Positions 1 to 7,557 of a stretch of 64,000 bases of DNA are shown piece after piece. The stretch is from Hyphomicrobiaceae bacterium (lineage in GTDB: Bacteria > Pseudomonadota > Alphaproteobacteria > Rhizobiales > Hyphomicrobiaceae). The translations under genes were made by a program, and so were the position numbers. The notes beneath the pieces were generated by a model. That model saw only the letters and a program-made list of their open reading frames with translations, was not told the origin of the DNA and did no database searches. The DNA is taken from NCBI GenBank assembly GCA_022844275.1, contig JALHMB010000004.1, forward strand, positions 62,001 to 126,000. The letters are read 5' to 3'. Each line of letters starts with the position of its first letter. Position 1 is the stretch's first letter.

Positions 1-78
1 GGGTTTCAGCGTCCAGCGGTAGAGCCGCACCGGCGCCTTCGCGATTTCCTTGGTGGCACGCTCGATCGGGTTCGCCAT
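1..78 (-). CDS. yidD: YidD membrane protein insertion efficiency factor (partial, C-terminus outside window)
   Basis: Only the first 26 codons lie in the window, reading in from position 78. They give MANPIERATKEIAKAPVRL followed by YRWTLKP, which matches the amphipathic start of YidD proteins (the family has a RAPVRLYRxxLSP-type beginning). YidD is a small cytoplasmic protein at the inner face of the membrane that assists YidC-dependent insertion. The start lies 17 bases after the stop of the IscU-like gene on the same strand, so the two are probably co-transcribed. The identification rests on a short stretch and on the usual alphaproteobacterial neighbourhood with folE and hisI. Confidence 0.72.
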   Translation of the reverse strand, partial: MANPIERATKEIAKAPVRLYRWTLKP

Positions 79-95
79 CCTCGTGATGTCATGCA

Positions 96-563
96 TCAAT
101 CGCGCGCCGTGACCGCCTCCCGCTCACCGCGCTTCTCGGCAATCTGATCCAACGCCCGCACCACCGCCTCGAAGGCAAGCAGTGTCGAGGCATGCCGCCC
201 TTTCACTTCACGCACTGGCTCCAGTGCCGCGAGATCGGCCCAGCGTCCATTGGGCGGCGGACCGTTCTCCTTGAGCATCCGACGCATCTCGGCTGCGATC
301 TCGCGCAGCTCTGCTTCGCTCGAACCGACAATGTTCCGCGCCATGATCGCGGCCGAAGCCTGGCCGAGCAGGCAGGCCTTCACGGTCTGGGCGTACTCCT
401 TGACGCGATCGCCGTTCATGGCGAGCTCGACTGCGATCGTCGAGCCGCAGAGCTTCGAATGGGCGGAGGCCGTCGCATCGGGCGCAGCAAGATGGCCGGC
501 CGGCGGGATGCCGGCGGCCAGCTCTATGATGCGATGGCTATAGAGATCGCTCAGCTCTGTCAT
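96..563 (-). CDS. IscU/SufU-like iron-sulfur cluster assembly scaffold protein
   Basis: A 155-residue protein of the NifU-N/IscU fold, the scaffold on which Fe-S clusters are built before transfer to apoproteins. The first two scaffold cysteines are visible in the motifs KLCGST (C39) and KACLLGQAS (C64). At the third position, where IscU and SufU carry cysteine, the sequence reads GRHAST (around residue 123), so histidine probably takes the ligand place, and the usual Asp after the first Cys is Gly. This variant is, to my knowledge, common in alphaproteobacterial members annotated as scaffold proteins. The gene is divergent from folE and followed by yidD. Whether it acts as a real scaffold is an inference from the family. 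Confidence 0.85.
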   Translation of the reverse strand: MTELSDLYSHRIIELAAGIPPAGHLAAPDATASAHSKLCGSTIAVELAMNGDRVKEYAQTVKACLLGQASAAIMARNIVGSSEAELREIAAEMRRMLKENGPPPNGRWADLAALEPVREVKGRHASTLLAFEAVVRALDQIAEKRGEREAVTARD

Positions 564-570
564 AATTTCT

Positions 571-648
571 CTAGTGTCCCGATTCCGAAGTTCGCCTGAC
601 CTCGATGCTGGTGTCCCAAGCGAACTTCGGAATCAAAAGGGACACTAG
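571..648. repeat. Palindrome A, CTAGTGT-bounded
   Basis: Arms at 571-595 and 620-648 are complementary apart from a 4-base insertion in the second arm, and enclose a 24-base spacer. The ends read CTAGTGT and ACACTAG, and the inner arms read GAAGTTCGC and GCGAACTTC. It lies in the divergent region between the IscU-like gene and folE. See palindrome B, which has the same architecture with different arm sequence. Confidence 0.85.
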
Positions 649-661
649 AATCATAGATTTG

Positions 662-737
662 CTAGTGTGATTCAGATCGAGAAATTCGCTTAACACCCGG
701 CCGCGAGATCTGGCGAATTTCTCGATCATCACACTAG
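662..737. repeat. Palindrome B, CTAGTGT-bounded
   Basis: Arms at 662-689 and 713-737 are complementary apart from a 3-base insertion in the first arm, around a 23-base spacer. The ends are again CTAGTGT/ACACTAG and the inner arms GAAATTCGC/GCGAATTTC. It starts 13 bases after palindrome A. The rest of the 564-1025 gap (738-1025) shows no gene and no clear promoter that I can defend. Confidence 0.85.
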
Positions 738-1025
738 CCCTCAGCTCTTAAGGCTGACCAGCCCCGGTAGTTGACCGCCTCGCCAGCCGGCAGATACCTT
801 AATGGACGGCTTGTCGCCCATCTTGCCCCCATGACCCAGGCACCCCACATCGTGCTGGCATGTTCTTGACGGGGCGGGCGTCGACGCGAGGCACCTAGGC
901 ATACTGCCGGATATATCGCGCGGGGAGGGGCTGAATTCAAGCGTGGCGCACGGCAGCCAATCGATACAAGCCCGTCCAAACATGATATGCGCAAGTCCGA
1001 AACGCTCCCCCGGAAGGTCGAACGC

Positions 1026-1673
1026 ATGGAGCCTATGATCAAGAAGAATGGCGCCGCGCGCCTCAAATTGACGGGTGAGGACAGTCCCGCGCGTCCGACC
1101 CGGGCGGAGGCCGAGGAGGCCGTGCGTACGCTGCTTTCCTGGGCCGGCGACGACCCGGACCGGGAGGGCCTGCGCGACACGCCGAAGCGGGTAGCGGCCG
1201 CTTTCGAGGAATATTTCGCCGGCTACGGCGCCGATCCCGTCGAAGCGCTCTCGCGGACGTTCGAGGACGTCGGCGGGTATGACGACATGGTCATGCTGCG
1301 CGACATCCGCGTGCAGAGCCATTGTGAGCACCACATCGCGCCGTTCGTCGGTGTTGCCCATATCGCCTATCTGCCGGGCAGCCGCGTTGTCGGTCTCTCC
1401 AAGCTCGCGCGCGTCGTCGAGATTTTCGCGAGCCGCCTCCAGACGCAGGAGAAGCTGACTGCGGAGATCGCTGGCGCCGTCGAGAAAGTGCTCGCCCCGC
1501 GCGGCGTCGCGATCCTGATCGAAGCCGAGCATACGTGCATGTCCATGCGGGGCGTTCGCCAGCATGGCGTCTCGACTGTTACGACCCGTTTCAGCGGCGT
1601 GTTCGAGACCGATCCCAGCTACCGCGACCGCTTTCTCCAGATGGTCCACGCCGGCCTAAAGCAACGGACTTGA
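1026..1673 (+). CDS. folE: GTP cyclohydrolase I
   Basis: Converts GTP to 7,8-dihydroneopterin triphosphate, the first step of folate (and queuosine precursor) synthesis, in the cytoplasm. The 215-residue product has the zinc site of the family: C100 and H103 in HCEHHIAPF and C171 in [14 protein letters not shown]. The start at 1026 is chosen because GGAAGG sits 8 bases upstream; an in-frame ATG at 987 would add 13 residues but lacks a comparable ribosome site. Length is normal for the family (about 200-225). hisI follows in the same direction, separated by a short inverted repeat that overlaps the folE stop. Confidence 0.95.
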   Translation: MEPMIKKNGAARLKLTGEDSPARPTRAEAEEAVRTLLSWAGDDPDREGLRDTPKRVAAAFEEYFAGYGADPVEALSRTFEDVGGYDDMVMLRDIRVQSHCEHHIAPFVGVAHIAYLPGSRVVGLSKLARVVEIFASRLQTQEKLTAEIAGAVEKVLAPRGVAILIEAEHTCMSMRGVRQHGVSTVTTRFSGVFETDPSYRDRFLQMVHAGLKQRT

Positions 1674-1715
1674 AATTCACCTCAACCCAAGGCTGGGCGG
1701 GGAGTGAATTTCAAG
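1669..1715 (+). terminator. Inverted repeat overlapping the folE stop; possible terminator or attenuator
   Basis: Perfect 12-base arms, CTTGAAATTCAC (1669-1680) and GTGAATTTCAAG (1704-1715), enclose a smaller CCCA/TGGG hairpin. The first arm contains the folE TGA. There is no T-run after it, so intrinsic termination is doubtful; the structure may instead stabilise the folE 3' end or modulate hisI expression. Confidence 0.45.
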
Positions 1716-1761
1716 GTTGCCCTTCCAGGGCGGTTTGAACAGCGCCGAATTGGAACGCGCC

Positions 1762-2253
1762 ATGAGCACTGCTGCCGGCACCGCTGCATCCGGGCCTTTC
1801 GCCGAGCGCGGCTCGGCCCATGACATCGAGGAAGGCGCGACCTTCGCCCCGAAATTCGACGACGCCGGCGTTCTCGCGGCGGTCGCGACCGACGCCGACA
1901 CCGGCGACGTGCTGATGTTCGCCTGGATGGATGCCGAAGCCCTCGCCCGCACGATCGAGACCGGTGAGGCCCACTTCTACAGCCGCTCGCGCGGCCGACA
2001 GTGGAAGAAGGGCGAGGAGAGCGGCAACATTCTCGAAGTCGTCGAGATGCGGACGGACTGCGACCAGGATTCCATCTGGCTCAAGGTCCGCGTCGCCGGA
2101 GCGGGCGCTGCCTGCCACACCGGCCGCAAGAGCTGCTTCTATCGCGCCGTGCCGATCGGCCCTGGCAATACAGCCGGTCTCGAGATGCAGTCGGTCGGCG
2201 GGGCGCCACTTTTCGATCCGGCCAAGGTTTACACCGGCAAGCCCCAGCCCTGA
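1762..2253 (+). CDS. hisI: Phosphoribosyl-AMP cyclohydrolase
   Basis: Opens the adenine ring of phosphoribosyl-AMP in histidine biosynthesis. The 163-residue protein is the monofunctional form without the HisE pyrophosphatase domain. Metal-site residues are visible: the acidic cluster DCDQD (D99-D103), with C100, and the cysteines C118 and C125 in ACHTGRKSCFYR, equivalent to the three zinc cysteines of the archaeal enzyme. ATG 1762 is chosen over a TTG at 1717, which lies just beyond the inverted repeat; TGGAA precedes the ATG. The location beside folE, away from other his genes, is typical of Rhizobiales. Confidence 0.95.
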   Translation: MSTAAGTAASGPFAERGSAHDIEEGATFAPKFDDAGVLAAVATDADTGDVLMFAWMDAEALARTIETGEAHFYSRSRGRQWKKGEESGNILEVVEMRTDCDQDSIWLKVRVAGAGAACHTGRKSCFYRAVPIGPGNTAGLEMQSVGGAPLFDPAKVYTGKPQP

Positions 2254-2383
2254 AGCTGCCAGCCCTGATGGTGCAGGCCTTTTCGGGATGCAACAAATGG
2301 CGATGGCTCTCATTCAGCACGACGATTGATTTCGCTGATCGAGACAAGCGATACTTATTGAAACTCCTTGCCAGCAGAGGCTC

Positions 2384-3319
2384 ATGACCAACCGTCCGAC
2401 CAAGCGCCCCACGAATGGCGCGCCGCGCACACGATCGACTGCCAGCCGCCGCGAAGCCGACGCTGATGGCGCGCCGCTTGGGGCGAGCGGCAAAGCGCTG
2501 ATGATCCTCGAACTCGTCTCCGCCGCGCGCGAGCCGCTTTCCATGGCCGAGCTGGTGCGCCTCTCGGGTCTCACGAAGCCGACCGCTCATCGCATCACGG
2601 CCGCGCTTGCCGAGATGGGTCTCATCGAACGCGATCACTGGAAGCGCGGCTACATCGAAGGGCCGCGCCTCATCAAGCTCGCCTTTGACACACTCGCCGC
2701 AGCGGCGCCGCGCGCGCTCCGGCATTCGATCCTGCGCGCGCTGTCGCAGGAAGTTGGTGAGACTTGCAATTTCGGTGTGCTCTCGGGCTCGGAAGTCATC
2801 TATCTCGATCGCGTCGAGGCGAAGTGGCCGCTCGGCCTGCGCTTCGATGCCGGCAGCCGCGTGCCCGCGCACGCTTCCGCCATCGGCAAGCTGCTGCTCG
2901 CCCTGCAGCCTCTCGAGCAGCGCGCGGAGATCATTGCCGCACTGCCGCTCGTCCAGCATACGAACCGCACGATCACCGACGCCGCGCGTTTGAGCCGCGC
3001 GCTCGACAAGATCCGCGAGAGCGGCATCGGCACTGACGAGCAGGAGTACATCGACGGCGTCGTCTGCATTGCCATGCCGGTGCTGACGGAGAGTGGCGAT
3101 CTCGTCGGAGCCATAGCGATCTCGGCGCCGAATGCACGGCTCGGTCTCGATCAGCTCCTGAAGTTTGCGCCGGCACTGCGCGACGCCACGACCCGCATGG
3201 GCGCCACCTTCCGCCTCGATCCCGAGGAGCGGCGCGCGGCAGCGTCAACGCGGTCAGGTGGGCGGCGTGCGGCAGCACCGCGCCGAACTTCGGGTCGCGC
3301 ACAAGCACGAGCGCCTTAG
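2384..3319 (+). CDS. IclR family transcriptional regulator
   Basis: A 311-residue regulator with an N-terminal winged helix-turn-helix (about residues 35-100, including AELVRLSGLTKPTAHRITAA) and the C-terminal IclR effector-binding domain (about 115-290, with VPAHASAIGKLLLA and the glycine-rich segment near DGVVCIAMPVL). The first 35 residues are a basic, low-complexity extension and the last 30 are Arg/Ala rich. AGAGG lies before the ATG. It precedes XdhC, an SLC13 permease and a thiolase on the same strand, and IclR members often control aromatic or organic-acid degradation, so it may regulate that group. The ligand is unknown. Confidence 0.92.
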   Translation: MTNRPTKRPTNGAPRTRSTASRREADADGAPLGASGKALMILELVSAAREPLSMAELVRLSGLTKPTAHRITAALAEMGLIERDHWKRGYIEGPRLIKLAFDTLAAAAPRALRHSILRALSQEVGETCNFGVLSGSEVIYLDRVEAKWPLGLRFDAGSRVPAHASAIGKLLLALQPLEQRAEIIAALPLVQHTNRTITDAARLSRALDKIRESGIGTDEQEYIDGVVCIAMPVLTESGDLVGAIAISAPNARLGLDQLLKFAPALRDATTRMGATFRLDPEERRAAASTRSGGRRAAAPRRTSGRAQARAP

Positions 3320-3326
3320 TTTGTCC

Positions 3327-3439
3327 CTTCTCCCTGTCCTTACGGGGAGAAGGTTAGGATGAGGGGCGGCGCCACACGCCGTCGTTGGAGTTTGCCGCCG
3401 CCCCTCACCCCGACCCTCTCCCCGCGAGCGGGGAGAGGG
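3327..3439. repeat. Composite CTCTCCCC-type palindrome
   Basis: Two hairpins are nested within a longer inverted repeat: CCTTCTCCC/GGGAGAAGG at 3327-3354 and CCCTCTCCCCG/CGGGGAGAGGG at 3414-3439, while GATGAGGGGCGGC near 3358-3370 pairs with GCCGCCCCTCACC near 3398-3411. It fills the space between the IclR gene and the XdhC gene and reaches to within about 10 bases of the XdhC start. It resembles dispersed repeats of Rhizobiales genomes and could also act as a transcript processing or termination site. Confidence 0.75.
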
Positions 3440-3449
3440 AGAAGAGAGG

Positions 3450-4499
3450 ATGACCATGACCGAACTTCAACCGCGCAATACCAATGCCGCAACCATCGAT
3501 GTGCTCGGCGCCGCCCGCGACTGGCTCGCGCGCGACGGCCAGGTCGCGATCGCCACCGTCATCGATACCTGGGGCTCGGCCCCTGTGCCGGTCGGCGGAC
3601 AGATGGCCATCGCCGCTGACGGCAATTTCCAGGGCTCGGTCTCCGGCGGCTGCATCGAAGGTGATGTGATCATCGAAGGCGGCGAAGCCATTGCCGACGG
3701 CAAGCCGCGCACACTCACATTCGGCGTCGCCGACGAGACGGCTTGGCGCGCCGGCCTGCCCTGTGGCGGGCAGGTCCGCGTGCTCGTCGAGCGGCTCGGC
3801 AAGGACAATGGCGGCGACGAGCTTCTCGATCGCGCCATCGCTGCGCGCGACAGCCGGCGTGGCCTCGTCGTCAAGACCAGGCTCGACGATGCTTCGCACA
3901 CGCTCTACGAGCGCGGGGATGCCAACCTGCCGGAAGACATCGCGACCCGCTTCCGCACGGCCAAGAGCCAACTCATCGAGGGGCCTGATGGCGCGGTTTT
4001 CTTGCAGGCACTCGTGCCGCCCGCGCGCATCATCGCCATCGGCGCAACCCATATCGCGCAGGTGCTCGCCCAGATTGCCGCACTCTCCGGCTACGAAATC
4101 ACCGTCATCGACCCGCGCACAGCCTTCGCCGATCCGGCCCGTTTCGGCGCCGCTGATGCCAAGCTCATTGCCGAGTGGCCGCAGGATGTGCTCCCCAAAC
4201 TCGGTCTCGATCCCTACACGGCCGTGCTCACGCTCGCGCACGTCGCGCACATCGACGATGAAGCGCTGAAACTCGCCGTGCGCGCGAACTGCCTTTACGT
4301 TTCGGCGCTCGGCTCCTCGCGCAATCATGCCAAACGCAAGGAGCGCCTTCTCGCGGCCGGCATTACCGAGGAGGAGTTCGCGCGGATCAAGGCACCGATC
4401 GGTCTCGACATCGGCGCGCAGACACCGGCCGAGATCGCCGTCTCGATCATGGCCGAGGTGATCCTCGCCGTGCGCGGCACCAAGAAGGCCAAGGGCTGA
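3450..4499 (+). CDS. XdhC/CoxI family protein
   Basis: A 349-residue protein with both parts of the family: an N-terminal XdhC_CoxI domain (about residues 10-110, motif SVSGGCIEGDV) and a C-terminal Rossmann-like XdhC_C domain (about 190-340, starting near PPARIIAIGATHIAQVLA and including SALGSSRNHAKR and GLDIGAQTPAEIAVSI). XdhC proteins bind molybdenum cofactor and help sulfurate and insert it into xanthine dehydrogenase-type hydroxylases. No molybdenum hydroxylase genes are in this window, so the client is elsewhere. A second in-frame ATG at 3456 could also be the start. An SLC13 permease follows after 78 bases. Confidence 0.92.
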   Translation: MTMTELQPRNTNAATIDVLGAARDWLARDGQVAIATVIDTWGSAPVPVGGQMAIAADGNFQGSVSGGCIEGDVIIEGGEAIADGKPRTLTFGVADETAWRAGLPCGGQVRVLVERLGKDNGGDELLDRAIAARDSRRGLVVKTRLDDASHTLYERGDANLPEDIATRFRTAKSQLIEGPDGAVFLQALVPPARIIAIGATHIAQVLAQIAALSGYEITVIDPRTAFADPARFGAADAKLIAEWPQDVLPKLGLDPYTAVLTLAHVAHIDDEALKLAVRANCLYVSALGSSRNHAKRKERLLAAGITEEEFARIKAPIGLDIGAQTPAEIAVSIMAEVILAVRGTKKAKG

Positions 4500-4577
4500 A
4501 CAAGAAGGCGCAGGACGGGGGATCGCCGTGAAGCAGGGAAGGCTGGCTCGCGCACACGTGTGCGGGCGGGAAGCAGC

Positions 4578-5978
4578 ATGAGCGGCCGCCTGCTGGGCAT
4601 GGACCTCGCGCCGAGGAAGCTCGCGCTCGTCGCGACCTTCGCGCTGATAGCGCTCATCATCGCGTTTTTGCCACCGCCCTCAGCCGCGCCGCACGCTATG
4701 GTCGGCCTCGCCATCGTCGCTTTCACGGTGGGGCTATGGGCGACGGCGGCCGTGCCGGCGCTGCATTCCGGCGTGGCTTTCTTTGCCCTTGCACTCGCGA
4801 CCGGCATCGCGCCGACGATCCCGCTGCTCTCGGGTTTCTGGTCGAATGCGGCCGCCCTCGTCGTCGGCGGGCTCATTATCGGCGCTGCTGCGGAACGTAC
4901 GGGTCTCGGCCGCTATGTCGCGCGGGCGCTCATGAGCGGCGTCGCGACCTACCCGCGGTTCATCGCCGCTATTCTCGTCGGCTCCGGCGTGCTGAGCTTC
5001 ATAGTGCCGACGACCATGGGGCGGCTCGCCATCATGATCCCGATCCTGCTCGCGGCCGCGAAGGAAGCAGGCTATGAGCCGGGCTCGCGCGGCTATATCG
5101 GCACCATCCTGACGGCCGTCGCCGGCAACTACCTCACGAGCTACGCGATACTGCCGTCCAATCTCACCACGATCATCGCCCTTGGAGCCTTCGAGAGTAT
5201 CGGCGGCCCGCCCATTCGTTACGGCACGTATCTGCTGATGTGCTTGCCCGTGCTCGGCATTATCAAGGCCATCATGTTCTGGGCGATGATCTCTTGCCTC
5301 TACGCAGCGCCACCGCCCAAGATGAGCACAGTCGACGAAGGGCCGAATATTCTGAGTCCGGCGGCGCGCCGTCTTTCGATCATCCTGGGCACAACCGTGC
5401 TGCTGTGGATGCTCGATTTCGTCCATCACATAAAGCCCGGCTGGATCGGGCTCGCGGCAGGCCTCGTCTGTCTAATTCCTGGGCTCGGCCTTTCCCGTAT
5501 TGAAGAAGCGGTGGATCTGAACAAGCTCACATCCACCTTCTCGCTTGCCGCCGTCCTGGGCGTTGCCACCGTGCTCACGTATTCAGGAGCGGGGGGCATG
5601 ATCGGAAAGGGTCTGATGCACCTTACGCCAGCATCCGGCGCCACGCCGGCCTATGGCTTCATGTTGATCAGCTTCGCCAGCTCGGCCATTGCCACGTTCG
5701 CGACGGTCGTCGGGTCCGTCGCCATCGTTACGCCCACGCTCGTCAGCTTCGAGGCGGCAACCGGCCTCCCGCAAACGCTCGGCCTCATCGCCGAATTGAC
5801 GGGTCTTCAGGCCGTGTTCTTTCCATTCGAGGCCGTGCCGATCATGGTCGGCCTGATGATGGGAAAGGTCGCCGCGCCTGCGACGCTCAAGGGCATGATC
5901 CCGCTGGCGATCTCGGGTCTCCTCGTTATTGTCCCACTGCAGATCGCATGGCTCAAGATTCTCGGCGTCATGCCATAG
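4578..5978 (+). CDS. SLC13/DASS family anion permease
   Basis: A 466-residue polytopic membrane protein with about a dozen hydrophobic segments and the two-lobed layout of divalent anion:sodium symporters. Typical elements are visible: ATGIAPTIPLLSGFWSNAAA early on, the SFIVPTTMGRLAIMIPI loop resembling the first SNT-type substrate/sodium hairpin, the NYLTSYAILPSNLTTI segment, and the second-half counterpart AIATFATVVGSVAIVTPTLV. Family substrates are sulfate or C4/C6 carboxylates. With a thiolase next and an IclR gene upstream, a carboxylate is the likelier substrate (inference). ATG 4578 is preferred to a GTG at 4560 because CGGGAAG precedes it. Confidence 0.88.
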   Translation: MSGRLLGMDLAPRKLALVATFALIALIIAFLPPPSAAPHAMVGLAIVAFTVGLWATAAVPALHSGVAFFALALATGIAPTIPLLSGFWSNAAALVVGGLIIGAAAERTGLGRYVARALMSGVATYPRFIAAILVGSGVLSFIVPTTMGRLAIMIPILLAAAKEAGYEPGSRGYIGTILTAVAGNYLTSYAILPSNLTTIIALGAFESIGGPPIRYGTYLLMCLPVLGIIKAIMFWAMISCLYAAPPPKMSTVDEGPNILSPAARRLSIILGTTVLLWMLDFVHHIKPGWIGLAAGLVCLIPGLGLSRIEEAVDLNKLTSTFSLAAVLGVATVLTYSGAGGMIGKGLMHLTPASGATPAYGFMLISFASSAIATFATVVGSVAIVTPTLVSFEAATGLPQTLGLIAELTGLQAVFFPFEAVPIMVGLMMGKVAAPATLKGMIPLAISGLLVIVPLQIAWLKILGVMP

Positions 5979-6048
5979 GCCTCGCGCCACCGGCGGCGTC
6001 ATGGCATGTTGGCGCCAACAAACGCACATCCCTGGGAAGGAGACGCAC

Positions 6049-7251
6049 ATGCTCGACGCTTACATCTATGACGGCGCCCGCACGCCTTTCGGCCGCCATG
6101 CCGGCAGCCTTTCCAAGGTCCGCCCGGACGACATGCTGGCGAGCGTCATCAAGGAGGTCGTCGGCCGCTCACCCTTCTCCCCCGAGGTCATCGATGATGT
6201 GAACGTTGGCTGCGCGAGCCAGGCCGGCGAGGACAGCCGTTGCATCGCGCGCCATGCGATACTTCTTGCGGGCCTGCCGATTGAAGTCCCAGGCGCAGTC
6301 TATCAGCGCAACTGCGGCTCTGGTCTTAATGCCATCATCTCCTCGGCGCACGCCATCACCTGTGGGGAAGGCGAGGTGTTCGTTGCTGGTGGCGTCGAGA
6401 GCATGACGCGTGCGCCCTTCGTCGTCGGCAAGAGCGAGCAGGCCTTCGGCAAGGACTTCAAGGTATTCGACAGCGCGATCGGCGCCCGCTTCCCGAATGC
6501 GAAGATCGAGAAGCAGTTCGGCGCCGACACCATGCCCGAAACCGCCGACAACCTTGCCCGCGACTACCAGATCGCCCGCGAGGATTGCGATGCCTATGCG
6601 ATCAAGTCACAGCAGTCCTATGCCAAGGCCAAGGCGGACGGTTTCTTCGCTGGCGAGCTGAGCGCCATCACCATTCCCGGCACGCGCGGCAAGCCCGATG
6701 TCGTCATCGCCGAGGACGAGCATCCGCGTCCCGAGACCACCCTCGATGCCTTGAAGAAACTGCGCCCGCTGTTCGAAGGCGGTGTCACCACGGCCGGCAA
6801 TGCCTCGGGCATCAACGACGGGGCCGTCGCGCTCATCCTCGCGAGCCGCAAGGCCGGTGACAAAGCCGGCGCCAAGCCCATCGCGCGCATCGTCTCGTCG
6901 GGCGTCGCGGGCGTCGCGCCGCGCACCATGGGCTTCGGTCCCGTGCCCGCGGCCAAGAAGGCCCTCGAGCGCGCCGGCCTCACGATCAAGGATGTGGACG
7001 TCATCGAGATCAACGAGGCCTTCGCCGCGCAGGTGCTCGCTTGCCTCAAAGGTCTCGACGTCGACTTCACGGACAGCCGCGTGAACCCGAACGGTGGCGC
7101 CATCGCACTCGGCCATCCGCTTGGCGCATCCGGCGGCCGTATCGCGCTCACGGCCGCGCGCCAGCTTCAGCGCACGGGGGGCAAGTATGCACTCGTCTCC
7201 ATGTGCATCGGCGTCGGCCAGGGCATTGCCATGGTCATCGAGCGGGCTTGA
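6049..7251 (+). CDS. Thiolase (3-oxoadipyl-CoA / acetyl-CoA C-acyltransferase type)
   Basis: A 400-residue degradative thiolase. The acyl-accepting cysteine is in YQRNCGSGLNAI (C about 90). The conserved C-terminal motifs are NEAFAAQ, GGAIALGHPLGASGGR (catalytic His) and the second active cysteine in SMCIGVGQG. It cleaves a 3-oxoacyl-CoA with CoA, releasing acetyl-CoA. The beginning MLDAYIYDGARTPFGRHAG resembles enzymes annotated as 3-oxoadipyl-CoA thiolase, but the exact substrate cannot be fixed. GGGAAGGAG lies 7 bases before the ATG. It is the last gene of the IclR-XdhC-permease run. Confidence 0.9.
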   Translation: MLDAYIYDGARTPFGRHAGSLSKVRPDDMLASVIKEVVGRSPFSPEVIDDVNVGCASQAGEDSRCIARHAILLAGLPIEVPGAVYQRNCGSGLNAIISSAHAITCGEGEVFVAGGVESMTRAPFVVGKSEQAFGKDFKVFDSAIGARFPNAKIEKQFGADTMPETADNLARDYQIAREDCDAYAIKSQQSYAKAKADGFFAGELSAITIPGTRGKPDVVIAEDEHPRPETTLDALKKLRPLFEGGVTTAGNASGINDGAVALILASRKAGDKAGAKPIARIVSSGVAGVAPRTMGFGPVPAAKKALERAGLTIKDVDVIEINEAFAAQVLACLKGLDVDFTDSRVNPNGGAIALGHPLGASGGRIALTAARQLQRTGGKYALVSMCIGVGQGIAMVIERA

Positions 7252-7272
7252 AGTCCTAAAAAGCAGGTGGGT

Positions 7273-7424
7273 CCGGGAGGGTGTCCCTCGTCGCGCCGAA
7301 GGCGCGCCGCAAAAATCCGGGAGCGCGAGGGTCATGCCGAAGGCATGCCAGAGGCATGGCCTTGCTCGCGCCGGAGGCGCGAACAGGGCTGCCGCCCTGT
7401 AACCCGCCCGGGGGACACCCCCGG
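7273..7424. repeat. Mosaic of nested short hairpins upstream of dnaG
   Basis: An outer stem pairs CCGGGAGGGTGTCCCTCG (7273-7290) with CGGGGGACACCCCCGG (7409-7424). Inside are at least four small palindromes: GCGCCGAAGGCGC, CATGCCGAAGGCATG, CGCGCCGGAGGCGCG and CAGGGCTGCCGCCCTG. The 3' end is followed by GCCTTTTTGATTTTT, so it could also terminate transcription from the thiolase gene. It occupies most of the 306-base gap between the thiolase and dnaG. The first 17 bases recur at 37841-37857. Confidence 0.8.
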
Positions 7425-7557
7425 AGCCCCCGCCTTTTTGATTTTTCGGGTTTTGTTGGCCTGTGGAAAACGTGGGCGGCACAAGGTGCCCGCCACCCCT
7501 TGCCGCGGTACTCAAGGCGAATCACCTATGGTCCTCGCGAACCAGCGAACGGACCTC

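Noticed and set aside
741-1649. Minus-strand open frames opposite folE
   Set aside because: folE is certain from its zinc motifs; the antisense frame has no family features.
7273-7424. CRISPR-like array
   Set aside because: The repeated units are short palindromes with different arms and no regular spacers.
7267-7557. In-frame upstream extension of dnaG through the mosaic repeat
   Set aside because: It translates palindromes, has no ribosome site, and the family N-terminus begins at MRFPPH (7558).
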